A DNA stretch of 64,000 nucleotides from the NCBI GenBank assembly GCA_907165065.1, contig OU015543.1:8745501-8809500 (forward strand), in the 5' to 3' direction. The notes under the pieces are model-generated. The model was given only the letters and a program-made list of their open reading frames with translations. It searched no databases and had not been told where the DNA came from. This stretch comes from Caprimulgus europaeus. Its lineage: Eukaryota > Chordata > Aves > Caprimulgiformes > Caprimulgidae. The stretch's first letter is position 1; the number at the start of each line of letters is the position of its first letter. Made by a program: the position numbers and the translations under genes. Below, one piece after another: positions 34,463 to 47,400 of this stretch.

Positions 34463-37400
34463 AGCCCTTGGTGTCACCAAGACACCTAGGGAGGGCTGGG
34501 AACTTGCTCATCCACCCCCTGGCATGGAAAAGCCACCCAGGAGACACCTACATCACCCAGCCCCTCCACCTCATGCAGGGTTGAGCCAGCTCCAGTTTGG
34601 GGACGCTGTCCCCGGCCACGGGGCTGGTCCTCCCCGGGGAAAGGCGGTTTGAGCACGTGGCGTTCCTGCCCGGCCGAGCTGAGCGTGGCCCCGGCCCTGG
34701 TAACGCCTTCGGCTGGCTGCCTCGAATACCGGGGCTTCATCTGTCACCCGGTGCCGATGGGCGAGGAGGCATGTGGCTCTGCTAGCACCCAGGGGCCCCT
34801 CTCAGCACCTCCAAAATGCCTCTCGGGGAGGGTCAAGGAGCCACTCCCTGCTCCTGAGAATGGAGCTGACCCAGCTCAGCGCCATGTCCCAGCACTGCCC
34901 ACTCTCCCCCAGCTCTTCTGTGCTTTCTCCCATCCAGGCAAGGGGTCCCTATGCCCTGCTCTTGTCACAACCCTGAGCTCCCTCTACCCCAGCCATGGCT
35001 CTTGGGCACGTGGACACCACCAGACCATCTCCACCTTCCTCCAGGTTGGCTTTTGCCCCTCTGTGGGTGCTGCCCAGCCCTGCTGTGTCCTTCCAAGAAG
35101 CCTGTACATCCTTTGTGGGTACTGCTCCAGTGTGCCACTGCCATCCAGGGCTTTTGTGAGGGATGCCCAGCATGGGGCAGGGGCCAGGCTGTCCCCATTC
35201 CTGCGGGCATTACCCCAGAGCAGGAGCAGGGCTCCCGTCACAGACGTGCCAGCGCTGCTGCCAGCACCCTGCCCGCACGGGCTTGTATAACCTCTTACAT
35301 CAGGCAGCGCTGGGCCACGGCTGAGCCAGCTCTCTCTGCCTGTGCTGGCCCAACACTACGGCTGGTCCTGGAGCCCAAAGCTCCAGAGTCCCACTCCCTG
35401 GGGATCCCCACACTTCCTGGGTGCCCCATGGGCCCCAGCAGCATTCCCACAGGGATGCTAGTGGGTGCTGTCACTTGGTTCCCGCTGCGATATAAGGATG
35501 CTCATCCTCAGCCTCAGGACCCTTTGGGGCACATTCCTGCTTCACACGGAGCAGCCTTTGCTGTTGTCTTTGAAAGTAACTGGTAAAAAAAAAAGGGTGT
35601 TTTTATGCTTCTCCCCAGGGAGAAGGGGCAGGATGCAGCCAGGGCTGCTCCCCAGCCAGCAGCAGGGATGAGCCCAGCACAGCCTGACGGGCACCCAGAA
35701 AGCTTCCACCTCCCCCACCATCCCTGGCCTGCTTTCCAAACCTGACCGGCCAGGTTTCGGGGTGCTGGGAGTGTGCCAAAGCACCAGGGCAGTGGGGTGA
35801 AGGCATTCCTTGGCACTGGAGCAGGCAGGACACTGTGCCAAGAGAAGCACACGCTGCTCACCTCCCCTTCCCAGCCCCCAAAACACAAACAAAAACCCCT
35901 GGGGAGATGTTGTCTGTGGGTGCAACCGGTGGCCAGCTCACGGCTGCCTGTCCGTGCCCTCAAGGGCTGTACAACACCCACAAAACCCATAGCTGGGGTC
36001 TGCACACCCCTGGGCATGGGTGGCCAAGCCCACACACTGCTGTCGAGCACTCACCGTTGCCCCTCAGGCATCACTCATGGGCTACAAAGCGCTGCAGGGT
36101 TTGGTTTGGTGCTCGGTGCTCTTATGTAAGGGAAGGGGAGAGGTGGGGGCTGAGCCCTGCTTTGTAGGTCAGAAAATGGAGGTGCGGGGCAGTTAGGGGA
36201 TTGGGCTAGGTCAGCCCGTGAGTCAGTGCCAAAGGAGGGACCGGCGCGGCGGAGGCTTTATTAGCCGGCGAGGGGTGGAGCGAGGCTGCACAGGCAGGTG
36301 AGGAGCCAGGCTGAGACACGCCAGCGACTGAGTGGGATCCCATTCTCCTGCCCTGCACAACCCCCAGGACCCCGACCCACCGGTGATGCAGCCCCTGCCC
36401 CACTCCTTCTCCTCGCCGTGCCCCTGAGGGGGGGCTGAGCCACTCGCCCCTCACCACAGCCCCAAACTCTGCCGCGGCGCAGCCAGGAAGGCGGTGATGG
36501 AGCAAGGTCAGTGAAACAGGTTTCTCCTCCTGGGTCTCTCGAGCAGGCGTCCTTCCCCGCGCGCTGGGGAGCTGCAGACTTGTTGACAGCGGCTCTCGTT
36601 AACTTGGTTATTGAGTGGGGCCGAGGGTTGGGCTCTCGGCTCTGGTGGTAGCAGCTCAGATGGGGCCACGGTCGCCCTGTGCATCTCCTCATCCCTCCCC
36701 AGGTGACAGGCACGCTGTTCAGACTTTCTGGCCTCATGGGACCCCACAGGAGCCCCCCACCCTGGGAGGTGTGCTCTGAAACACCAACGGGGCTGGGGAG
36801 GCTGAAATAACGGATGTTTGTGTGGGAGCTCTGCTGTGCTGGGGATCTGGAGGGGTTGAGGGTGGCATTCCTGGCTGACCTTGGTGCCATGGCCCACAGC
36901 TGCCCCTGGGTGCTGGCACACCAGCTGAGTGACCAGTGCCAGGCTCAGGGGTTGTTTGTGTCTGTGGAGAAGGGCCAGGCTGGGGGTTTATCACAGCCCA
37001 GGTACAAGGCAGCATCCAGGCCAGCTGCCAGGACCTTTCACTGTCTCGTTGGACCTCTCGCACTCTCCTCTGTCCTCTTCACCAGCAGTGCCCGTGGCAC
37101 CACACACCAGGGATGGGGTAATGCAGAGGTTGGCCATCCCATCCATGGGCACGTTCCCAAAGTACAGCCAGAGAGCCCAGGGGTGGTGTCCTGGGGTATT
37201 GAGGGTGGGCGAGGGTCCCCGCTGCCAGTGTCAGGTTTTGCCGTGACACAGCCAGGCCAGCCAAGCTCCGCCGCTTCCCAGCAGTGAGATAATGGGTGGG
37301 AACAAAGGGATGTTGGAGCAGCCAGATCTGTCCCAGCACCTCCTGCCAGGGCAGAGCCCGTCCTTGGGTGAGTGGCAGGGAGCTCAGCCTACTGCCAGGG

Positions 37401-40400
37401 ATGGGCAGGCTGCAGCCTCACCGGAGCCAGAGAGGGGATCCCAAAGAAATCCATCCCCACCGAAGCTTAGGTGTTTCTGTAGGACTTACTGCCTGGGTTG
37501 AGGTGGTTTCTCAGCTGGATCACATGTTGAAGCCCTGTGCTTGTTGCTCCCAGTGTAGCCCTGTGGTGGGTTGGGTGGTGCAGCCTTCATCCAGGTGTCT
37601 CCTCTGGTGGTGGCTGCTCCTGGTCCGACCAGGACCTTGGGGCTGGGTGGTTCTGCTGGCTTTGTAGAGCACTGTTGAGTTGGAGCTCAGTGTCATGGAG
37701 CAGGAAAATACAGTTGTTGTCAAAGGGCATCGTAAAAAGTTAAGGCTTGGATAAAGATTGGGGAACAGGAGCAGTGGGAAGGTTGTCCCTGTCCCTCTGA
37801 AAAAGCAGGAGGCTGAGACATAGGGAAGAAAATTGGGGTTGCTTCCTGTCTAGGCTGGCATTACAGGGCCCTGCCACGAGCAGGGACCCCCAGTGCCATG
37901 GGGGAAGCAGCACCACGGCACATGCAACGATGGGTGCTGGCTGACCCCACAGCAGCTGGGGGTCACACAGCCCCCTCCAGTGCCTTCACTGCTCACCTTC
38001 CTTCCTCTGAAGCATCAGGTGTTGGATGTGTGTGCCACCAACCCTGCAGCGCTGGTGCTTGTCCCCGCTGACCACGTGGTCTCAGCTGGCAGCACTACTG
38101 AGGAGCTGGTGTGGGTATTGTCCCAGCTATGTAGGGTTTCCCACCCGCCGTCACCCCTGGGACCCGTGTGCCCCCCTGCTGAGCCGACCCCTTGTTCACT
38201 CAGGAGATGCCCCATTGCTGGGCAGGGCTGCTTGGTGTCCTCACCCTGGCACATGGAGCAGCACAGAGCCAGCTCCACCACTGGGGTTGGAGTCAAGTCC
38301 TCCTAAAACACTGCTCCCTGCAGCTTTGGTGTCCCCACCAGCAGTGCTGGGCACAACCCTGTCCTCACTGCTGGCTTTGGGGCTGTGCCAGAGCGAGCCA
38401 GGAGCCCTGTGTCACAGGGCACCAGGGATGTTCAGCAGCTGGGGGACAGAGATCAGGCAGTGCCTGTGCTCCAAGCACACTTATCCCCAGCAGCACCCTC
38501 AGCACTCAGCAGGATGAATCCAGACCAACACCACGTACCTGACCACAGCTGCATCTTCACCCCAACTCACAGTCCCCAGCTATGAGCCCTTAAATCCCTC
38601 CCTCCTCCATGCAGCTGGGGAAGGTGCCTGGCTTTTCCAGCTCCATGAACTCCGTAGCTCCCTCTTAGCCCCCAGCCTGAGGCCGAGGGGCTCCTGGGGG
38701 GTCTCTCAGCAGGGACAATTCTTTGCGTGTTTCTGCAGGAAGAGCTCCATGGCCCTGCTGAGACTGGAAAGGTTATTGCAGCCACAACCCCGCAATTAAC
38801 AGAGCAACCCTGTGCTCTGGCCCCACGCTGAGACCAGTGGGAGGTGCTGCCCCGCTCCTGACCCTCATTCAGCAGCAGTCAGGGATTTTAGCTCAACATC
38901 CAGGAGGGAGCATCTCCCTGCCTTGCACCTCCAGCGAACAGCCTGCCTGCACCAGGAGACCACGGAAGGCAGAGGGGCCTGGGGCACTGGTGATGTCCCA
39001 CACCTTGCTCTGTCCCCCAGGATGCTCAGTGCTGTCTGTGAGTGCATCCCCATGCTCCTCCAGCCACCCTGGCTCAGAGCAAGCTGGGGTGATGTGTGCT
39101 GGGATGAGGGATACCAGGGAGCTCATTCCAGCCCTGAAACACTTGGTGGCAGAATCCCTGGCATCGCCTGATATTTTGCCAACATAAATTGCATGAAGTA
39201 GACATAGAAAATAATTCGCCCTGTTAATAGCTAAAGCCAGATTTAAAAGAAAACAACATTCATTTCTCCCACTTCCCTGTCCCACTCGGCAGCTCTCTCT
39301 CTCAGATAGGACATGCTGAGTCATGTCCACCTTGCTGCCTTTCAGGATACTTTCCTTTTGGGAACAGCCGTGGAGGATCCCGACAGCCATTGCAAAGCCC
39401 CTGTGAGGTGCCACATCCAACCCAGGTCATGTCAATGCTGCATCCAGCCCTGTGCTTGGCTGCTGGAGGAGCGGTGGTGGGGCACTGTGCAGGGCATGGC
39501 AAAGCCAGGCTGTGCCACAGGAGCTCTGCACAGAGCCCCTTCCCGCTCACCTCCACTCCTGCCACCACATGTTACTCAGCTGCTCTGCCAGGAAGTGAAT
39601 CCCCAGCGGGATGGGCAGGAAATAGTTAAGCAAGTGGCATGCAATGGCCCACACTGGCCTGGCAGGTCCTGGACCCCAGTGTCACCCTCCAATGTGGGCA
39701 CCATGACCATCACTAGTTCTGGGTGAGGATAGAGGAGAGGAGCATCAAGCATCAGGCATGACCAGGTGCTCCTGTCCAAGGGAGGTGACTCCCTATGGTC
39801 CTCTCTGCCCATAGGACCTACCTGGTGTCCCACAGGCAATGCCCTTTCGGTTCCCATGCCAGCCCCACATGGCATGGCTGAGGACACGTGTCCTCCAAGG
39901 AGAGCAGCCAGTGACACCAGTGCTGCTGGGATGCTGCCATGTTCACTTGGTGCCTGCAGACCCACATCTCCAACACCACCACTGCACACCCTCCATCATC
40001 CCCCAAAACCTCCCCTGCCTTCTCCCTCCTCCAGACCACGGTCCAGGGGCCCAGCCAGCACCTAAGGATAGGGAGACAGAAGCACATGAGTGACAGCAAG
40101 TGCTGACACTGTCCCCTTGCAGCAGCCACACAGGGGTGAGACCTGTGACTTGGCCTTATTTTTGCGGGTGATGCTCCTCCAGTCGAGGAGCTGGGGCTGT
40201 CCAGCTCAAGGATGGTGTGTCCCTGCTACAGCCAGATCGCTGGCACAGCACTTTGGCCTCGCTCTGCTCCTTACACACCATCTCCTGCACCATCAGGGAC
40301 AGGGAAACACAGGTCCAAGCTAAACCCAGGGGACTGGTTTTGCTGGGAAGCCCCATTTAACAGAGGCACAGGGCAGTTTGGTGTTGATGGCTTGGGGCAT

Positions 40401-42319
40401 TAAGGGATGACTGTCCCAAGGCTTGCAGGAGATGCTGCCATCCACCAGCATGGTGCTGGTGGGACCAACACTGGGTCTGACCCCAGCAGGCATGAAAGTT
40501 GGTGTTTGCTCACTGGGGAAACCTGTCACCTGGGTCGGTTTCTGTTTGGGAGGGTATTGAAGGGTGTTCTCCAGGGTGTGCCAGCCCTGGCCTCCACCCT
40601 GCTTTCACAAGCACCCTCTCCGAAAGGAGTTTGTTGTTCTCGGTCGTGGAGCAGATGCAATTAGCACCAACGAGGTTCTCCTGTGGGGGCCTGGCTGCTG
40701 ACAGGGATCTGGGGACAGCCATGTCCCCTCTCCATGCCCAGGATGAGCAGAGCCTGGCTCCTGAATGCAGCAACCCAGCCAACTGTGGGGAGCTGGAAAC
40801 CAGGGGACATGTCCTGGGCTGAGGGGTTTGTCCTGCAGAGGCTGCATCCCCACACTTCGTGGGAGACAACCTGGTTGGAAACCAAGGACCAAACCCAAAG
40901 CCAAGCAACATGCACAAGCCCAAAGAGCAGGCGCTTGTTCTGGGACTGCTGGCACCTCTGACAGCAACCCTCGGCCCACAGACTGTCCCCCTCACCCCAC
41001 CTGGGACAGCCATAGGCCTGAGCCTGTCTCTGGGGCTCTGCAGTGCTGTGTTGATGCCACGGCTCAGTCTTGGTCTCTCCCTATGGTTGTGGAGGTGACC
41101 AGGTTGATCTCAGAGCTCAGCAATCCCAAGAGGCATTTCTGGGCTTGGTCTCAGCTTTGCAGGGTTTTGTCCCATGGCACTTGGGTACCATCACATCACC
41201 AAACCTTTTCACTGGCTCTTTGGAGGAAAACCAGTTGGGAGAAGGGATCTCTGTCAGCATCAGCTCAACATCAGCAACTACTCGGGTGCTCCTAAGCAAA
41301 AAAGGCAAAGTTAGGGACGTGCAAACCCCAGCTGCTTGGCAGCCCCCAAACACCCGCCACATCCCAGTGCCTCGCCCACAAGATGCTCTGGTAGGTGCCA
41401 GACCAATAGATCTGTTTCTCCCCATCACCCGCTGAGTAAACTGGTCCCCGTTGCGCTGGAGTGACAGAGATGTGAACCAGGGTGAATCGGTCCCCTCCTG
41501 TGTCTGGCACAAACCCAAAGGCAGGACTGATCCCCAGGGGAACTGCAGCTGGGAGCTGGTTCATGGAGGGCAGCCGGCGCTCTGCCAGGTATCCAGAGCG
41601 GGAGGGAGGAAGGACCTGTGTGCCAAGGGCAGAGAGCTCGAGTGAAATCACACACGTGCCCCCATAACCTCACCTGAAAAGCAGCCCAGGGTTATGGGTC
41701 CTGCTCACAGCAGGACTTGGTGGCCATCCCTCTGCCACCCACATCCCTGCTGACCTGCAGCCCCAGCGCGTGGTGGGTCCCATCCTGCTCTCCCAGGCTG
41801 GGTCCCGGCAGAGGGAGCTGTGACATTAGCGAGCCCAGACAGAGCTCTTCGTGCTGGGACAGCAGCCCCAGGCTTTGTAAAGGGACCACAGAAAACTGTG
41901 CTGAGGCCCTGACGCTGCGCAGCCTTCACAGAGAACTTGCTGACTCAGCACGCCTGAGAGCTCGTTGTTTTGCCTGCAAATCAAGTCAGGAGTTATGCAG
42001 AACTTGTAACTTAAAATATAAAAGCACTTTTAGCTCTTAAAAAAACCCCAAACCCAAAAACCATCACCAACAAGAAAAAACCCCAAAAAACAGTTTAAAA
42101 ATCTCCTTCTCAGTTTGCATCCATGCAGAAAGGTCTCGGACCTTTGGTGCAGCGCTGGTGTTGAGCTGATGCAGGAGCATCTCTGTGTAGAGCAGCACAT
42201 GGCTGGTATTGGAGACCCTGTTCCACTCCTGGCAAGGCTTCAGCTACTTGGTGGGCAACAGGACAGAGCCACCTTGCAAAGAGTATTGCTTGCTTGCAAA
42301 GATTATTTCTCATCCCCTA

Positions 42320-42368
42320 CACACACAGCCCTTGAGGGCACACACAGCCCTTGAGGGCACACACAGCC
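42320..42368. repeat. 19-bp tandem repeat, about 2.5 copies
   Basis: The unit cacacagcccttgagggca is repeated head to tail in intergenic DNA. Confidence 0.85.
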
Positions 42369-43337
42369 AGGGAGCAGCTCAGCTTCACACCAAACATATC
42401 CCCATCCTCCAAACAGCCAAACCACAGCTTCCACAGTTCTGAAGGGACAAGCATGGTCCAGATCCCAGCCAGACCCAGGATAAGCATGTACAGACTGCCA
42501 GGAGTCACTGTGCTCGGGTCATCCCTTATCATTTGCATCCTTGAGATAAGGCTGGATAAGCAGTACCAGTAACAACGTGCGGCATCTCTCTGATCTGGTA
42601 GTTTGCATCACAGCCTGAACAGGCACATTGCCAGTATCACCCCATGGCAAGGGGCTGGTGACTCTCTCCCATTGGGATATGTCACTGTCCAGGTCCCCAT
42701 CCTGCTGTTGCACCCCAGAAACACTCCTGCCAGCCAGGAGCTGCCCGTAGATCATGGATGTAAAATGGAGTGGTGGAGCTGAGAGCTGGGACAGCGAGTG
42801 CAGTGGTCAGCAAGAGAGGGACAGGTCTGTGCAAAACACCTACCGTGATGGTTCACAGCTGGGTTTGGAGCAGGGATGCTTGGAAGAGGCTCTGAGCTGC
42901 AGCTCAGTGCTGCGCTTGGTCCTGGGAAGCTCCTGGAGGTGGAAGTCAAGGTCCTTCACACACAAACTCTTTATGCAGCTCAGTGTCCTAGAGAGATGGG
43001 GCAGAGATGATGCCTCCATGCAACAGCCATTTGACTACTGGAAGGCAACTACTGACATGTTCAAGCCACCATCTTCATTTTGGATTGTTACCGTCAAGAC
43101 AACGTGGACTGGACTCATGGACACACTGAGCTTCTGCTGGAAAAATTCAGGGCTGGCATGTATCAAACTGAACATCCCCAAATGATAGTAATCAAAACTC
43201 CCTGCCAAAAAAACCAGCATCAAGCACTGTACTGAAGCAACCAAGAACCAGGAGAGATACCAGGACTCCCCATCCTACTGCTGCTCCAGACCAAACCCCA
43301 AATCAACCACTGGCTCAAGAAAGAATGGGTGTAATTA

Positions 43338-43343
43338 TTTATT
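43338..43343 (-). terminator. USH1G: Candidate USH1G poly(A) signal
   Basis: Minus-strand AATAAA lies inside 'aaaataaataatt', about 1.06 kb downstream of the USH1G stop codon. It would give a 3' UTR of about 1.1 kb. This is inferred from position only. Confidence 0.45.
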
Positions 43344-43678
43344 TTGTGTCCCTTTTAAAATACCATCACATAACTACTTCCATTCATGGCTTCATGTGGT
43401 CCCTCAGTGGCCATGCAGCACACTGATTCCTCCAGCGAGCAGGTGATCATTGTCCCTTCAAGGTTGGTAGCTTGGAGCTGCCTGGTCCGATCTCAGCAGT
43501 TGTCCCTCCGTAGCAGGTACCACCAGGGAGCATCGCACAGACAGGGAGCGGAGCGAGGGAGCAGGAGGGCAGTCCAGAGGGACTGGTGGGGATGGCTGTA
43601 GCTTTCAGCTGCCCCAGGAAGAGAGTCTCTGGCTTGTGTTTTCTGGCAACTTAGAACTGTGTTTGTTTCTCATTCATT

Positions 43679-43699
43679 AAAAAAAAAAAAAAAAAAAAA
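43679..43699. repeat. Poly(A) run, 21 bases
   Basis: Uninterrupted A run inside the presumed USH1G 3' UTR (poly(T) on the sense strand). No retroposed source gene could be recognised next to it. Confidence 0.8.
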
Positions 43700-44406
43700 T
43701 GCTGCTGCTATCTGCAAAGGGAAAGAGAAAGATCTGTCAGAACCTTGGGGATCCAAGGCTGAGCTGTGCTGTAAAACCAGCAAGCAACACAGATATTTGA
43801 AAGCTGAGAAGTCAGAACATCACAGTGGATTGGGGTGTCAGTGGATGTGACAGTGGGGAAACTCTATGGCAGGCACAAGGTCCTTCAAACCAAACCAACC
43901 AAACCTTGGAAACATCATCAACCAGCAACAACCCCAACCCAGATATGCAGTCTCCAAAGGATAAGTAATCTGAGTAAGATTTCAAGCATTTGGGGAAGGA
44001 TTTCCAGTGCCACTGGGCACTGCCGTCAGCCTGCTCCCACTGGGAACTGCGGTTGATTTCCTAACACCTGCAAAAGGTCAAGACAAGCCCGAGTGTGGTT
44101 GAAAATCCCAGGTACACGGACTCAAAAGAATCAGACCACAACGCAGTCCGCATTCATACAGGTTATGAAACAAAACAAGGGCTTCACGTCCTGCCCAGCC
44201 ACGCTAGGACTGTTGAGTAATGAACTAACGCTATTGCCACCTCTCCGAACTCTCATCATTTCCACACAAGCAGGAATTTGCCCACACACAGAAGCAGTGA
44301 GGTTACCTGGACTCCTACTCTTCCAAGTGGGTTGAAAACAAGACCTTACATTATCCACATCTCCACCTGTTGAAGGGTTTAATCTCTCAGAGGTCCCATC
44401 TCCTAC

Positions 44407-47400
44407 TTACAGTTCAGTGTCTACAATGACATCTGGCTTCTCCAGAGTTTGCCGTCTCCTCTGGATGGCATCCACAATCTTTTTCCTGGGGCCCAATGGG
44501 ATATTGATGCTCTTCAGGTCATTGTCTGAACATAACATGAGGGCCTCCAAGTCTATCTTTTCCTTCTTCAATATGGAGATGAACTCAAACATGTGCAAGG
44601 AAGCCAGAAAAGTCTCCAAGGGGCTGGTGTCTGGTTCGTCATCATCATCCAAGCCCAGCTCCACTTCATCCCAGGGTAGTTCCTCCGCGTTCCTCTCCTG
44701 CAGGCTGTTGGCACTGCCAATGCTATCGTTGAGACTTGGCGAGCGCTGCAGGCGGCTCCGCAGTTTGACACCTACCCCATCCGTGTTGTCTTCATCCAGC
44801 ACGCCAGCGTCCTCCCGGCCGATCCCAAAGAGCCCGCTGCTGACATAGTTGCGCCGGAACACCATGGTGCCCAGTCCAGGGCGGTTGAACAAGGACTCGT
44901 GGCCAGAGTCAGTGCTGACTTCTGAGTGGGCTGAGTCCATGTGCAAGCCTGGGTCACTTATGGCACGGGAGACAGTGTCCTCCTCCGTGAGGAACATGTC
45001 TCTGATATTGCGCCGAGTCCACTCCTTGGGGCTGGCGTACGTGCCCTGCTTCACAAACATGACATCGTTCCCCAGCTGCAGACCGGACAGAGACCGCACA
45101 CTTTTCCTCCCGTCCTCGTAGATCTTGAACGTCCCATCCACCTGCTTCTTCTTCTCCAGCTTCTTCTGTATTTTTGTCTTTCCCTTGGCTGTGCCGTGGA
45201 TGGTGGCTTGTGAGTAGGGCAGGGAAGTCACCATAGACATGTGTTGGAACTTCTTGCTTAGGGTGCTGCTCGAATAGCTAGAGAAGCTCATGGTATCCGA
45301 ATTATCTGACATCTCCTTTCTGTACCGTTTCTCCATCCTTTCATGGTGCTTCTTCTGCAGCTTCACACAGTCCTTAATCCTCCGCTCCGTGTCCCGAAAG
45401 GCCTTGTCCTTCAACTTGCTCACCAGCTTGGGGTTCAGGCTACTCTGCTTGGCAGCTATGGAGTCCAGGTAACGCACACACTCCATGTGTCCCTTCATGG
45501 CTGCCATGTCCAGCGGGGTGTGGTAGTCATTGTCCAGGCACCAGATGTTGGCCCCAAAAGAGATGAGGAAGGAAAGGCAGTTCAGGTGGCCGTTGGCTGC
45601 TGCCAGGTGGAGAGGAGTGTTCCCCCAGATGTCACATTTGTCTGGATCACCCCTAGACAGCAAGGAAAACAACTATTTAGTACACAGGCATGGCTGACAG
45701 ACTCTGCTGAGATAGTCCCAGTTGCAGGGGCAAATCAGCACCATGAAGTGTTGCCTCCTTGAAATATGAAGCTACACACCTCTGGCCCCAACAGCTGAAT
45801 TTTAAGGGGGCCTTCTGGAGGCGTGTACTGCTGACATGCAAGTCTGTGATTATTCCTGTGACTTGAATTTAGCTTTCAGGAGATAATGTTCCTGTACCAG
45901 ACTGTTTTTTTGGAGGGAGGCAAGCCACATTCTGAATAGCGCAGAACTGAGATAGGGAACTGATTCCAGCTTAGACCTTAAGCTTGTTATAAAACTTGAA
46001 ACCTCAAGCATCCTGTTAAGTACTAGTCAGATTTTATTTCAAATCTTGGCTTCATGCAGAGTCCATGGAGAGACATCCCAAAACACCTCTCCATACACAC
46101 CACATCCTGTGTGAGACACGCCACGGGGTCCCACCATGCTGGTAACACCACCATGGTAGTAGCACTACCATGAAACCACCATCCTCACCATCAGTCCTGA
46201 AACCCACCAGCTGCTGCACCTTCCCACCCTCCTGTTCCTTGATGCCTGGGGGAATTCAGGGCTCAAGAGGCCTCATCTTCAGTAGAGAATAAGAACAAAG
46301 TTGCTGGCACTGGCCTCGGGGTTGGGGTTTTGTGGGGGTTTTTGCCGTACCACACTTGGTTTCGATTGCATGGCTGGAAGCACATTGGTATTAGCACATC
46401 CTGAGAATCCAGTTTCAGAGAAAGTGGAGATTAGGTTTCTGCACTCCTCAAGAGCTGGACACTCGACCAACGCCATTAACATCTCTTCTCACACCATGCC
46501 AGGCCCTACACTAGCAAGCTGCTGATGGGGCACAAGCGCTTGCCCACATCTTCTGCCTTCTGTGACAGGACAGACACAAACCTGGGATTCAAGGGAACTC
46601 TGTCCTCCTGACATTCCTCTGTATTTGTGATCTGCTGAAACAAGAGATAGTTCACACCCGTTCTGGCACCAGCCTTCCCCCGAGCGCGTGTGCTAATGAT
46701 ATGCAGCCAGCAGCACTATCTGTCAACGAGTTGCTCTCCCTTCATGCACATGGATAAGGCAAAGTCTTTTATTAAGGCTGTGCAGATTCACCACCCTCAA
46801 CAGCAACTCCACCACCCTCAAGAGCAACTCCACATGGGCAGCAGAGCTCTAGCTCAGCCCAGCTTCTGCCCATTTTCACACCACCCTTTCAATGAGCTCT
46901 AGAGGAACCAGGCACCATCCATCCCCCATGAGGACCTCAGCTCCAAGCCTTGGTGACTCCCTAGTCTGAAAGGTACATGCATACTTGAGACCAGCTTGTG
47001 TCACTTTACTCCTTGGTGCTTTAGGACCTTCAGCCCATGTTGCTTTGCTCCTTGGCGCTTTAGGACCTATGTTGACAAGAGCTGGGAGCAGCAGAGCCCA
47101 GAACACTCTCCCAAATCCCATGTGCTCTGTGCTTGTCTCACTTGAAAGAGTCTGAAAACTACTTCAAGGAAAGAGCATGGAGATCCTAGGAACAGAGGGA
47201 CTTCTCTCCCCTGCCAGGTTCACATCTTTGTCACTCCTGCCCATGCTTAGGACCCACTAAAAGCCTTGACCAGCACGTTTGCTCTCCCACAGTGCAGGCA
47301 GGCTGCCTGCTCTGGACACTGCTGTTCAGGGAATAGTGGAGCTGGAGCAGAGCCACCCAGCCAGTGTGACATCTAGTCCACAATCCTCAGGCTTTGCTCA

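Larger units (their letters stand above)
25761..43330. other. 17.5-kb gene desert between FADS6 and USH1G
   Basis: No exon with recognisable homology was found on either strand. The long open frames here (for example 34649-35290 and 34951-35586 on plus) overlap in several frames and reflect high GC and stop-codon depletion. Supported content is two CR1 3' fragments, short tandem repeats, and scattered AT-rich islands (about 28205-28255 and 39170-39275). The segment 36180-36620 is locally CpG-richer, with a TGAGTCA AP-1-like site near 36220. Confidence 0.5.

Noticed and set aside
34649..35586. Two overlapping plus-strand open frames of 211-213 codons
   Set aside because: Rich in Pro, Ser, Cys and His, open in several frames at once, with no splice pattern or known domain. 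This fits chance openness in GC-rich DNA.
36261..36890. 209-codon minus-strand open frame near a CpG-rich patch and a minus AATAAA
   Set aside because: Composition is typical of random GC-rich translation and there is no homology that I recognise. Kept only as a CpG-rich segment in the findings.
43679..43699. Poly(A) run as a processed-pseudogene tail
   Set aside because: No retroposed coding sequence precedes it and no target-site duplication could be seen.
44417..45762. Plus-strand open frames of 90-143 codons over USH1G exon 2
   Set aside because: They are antisense shadows of the conserved USH1G coding exon.
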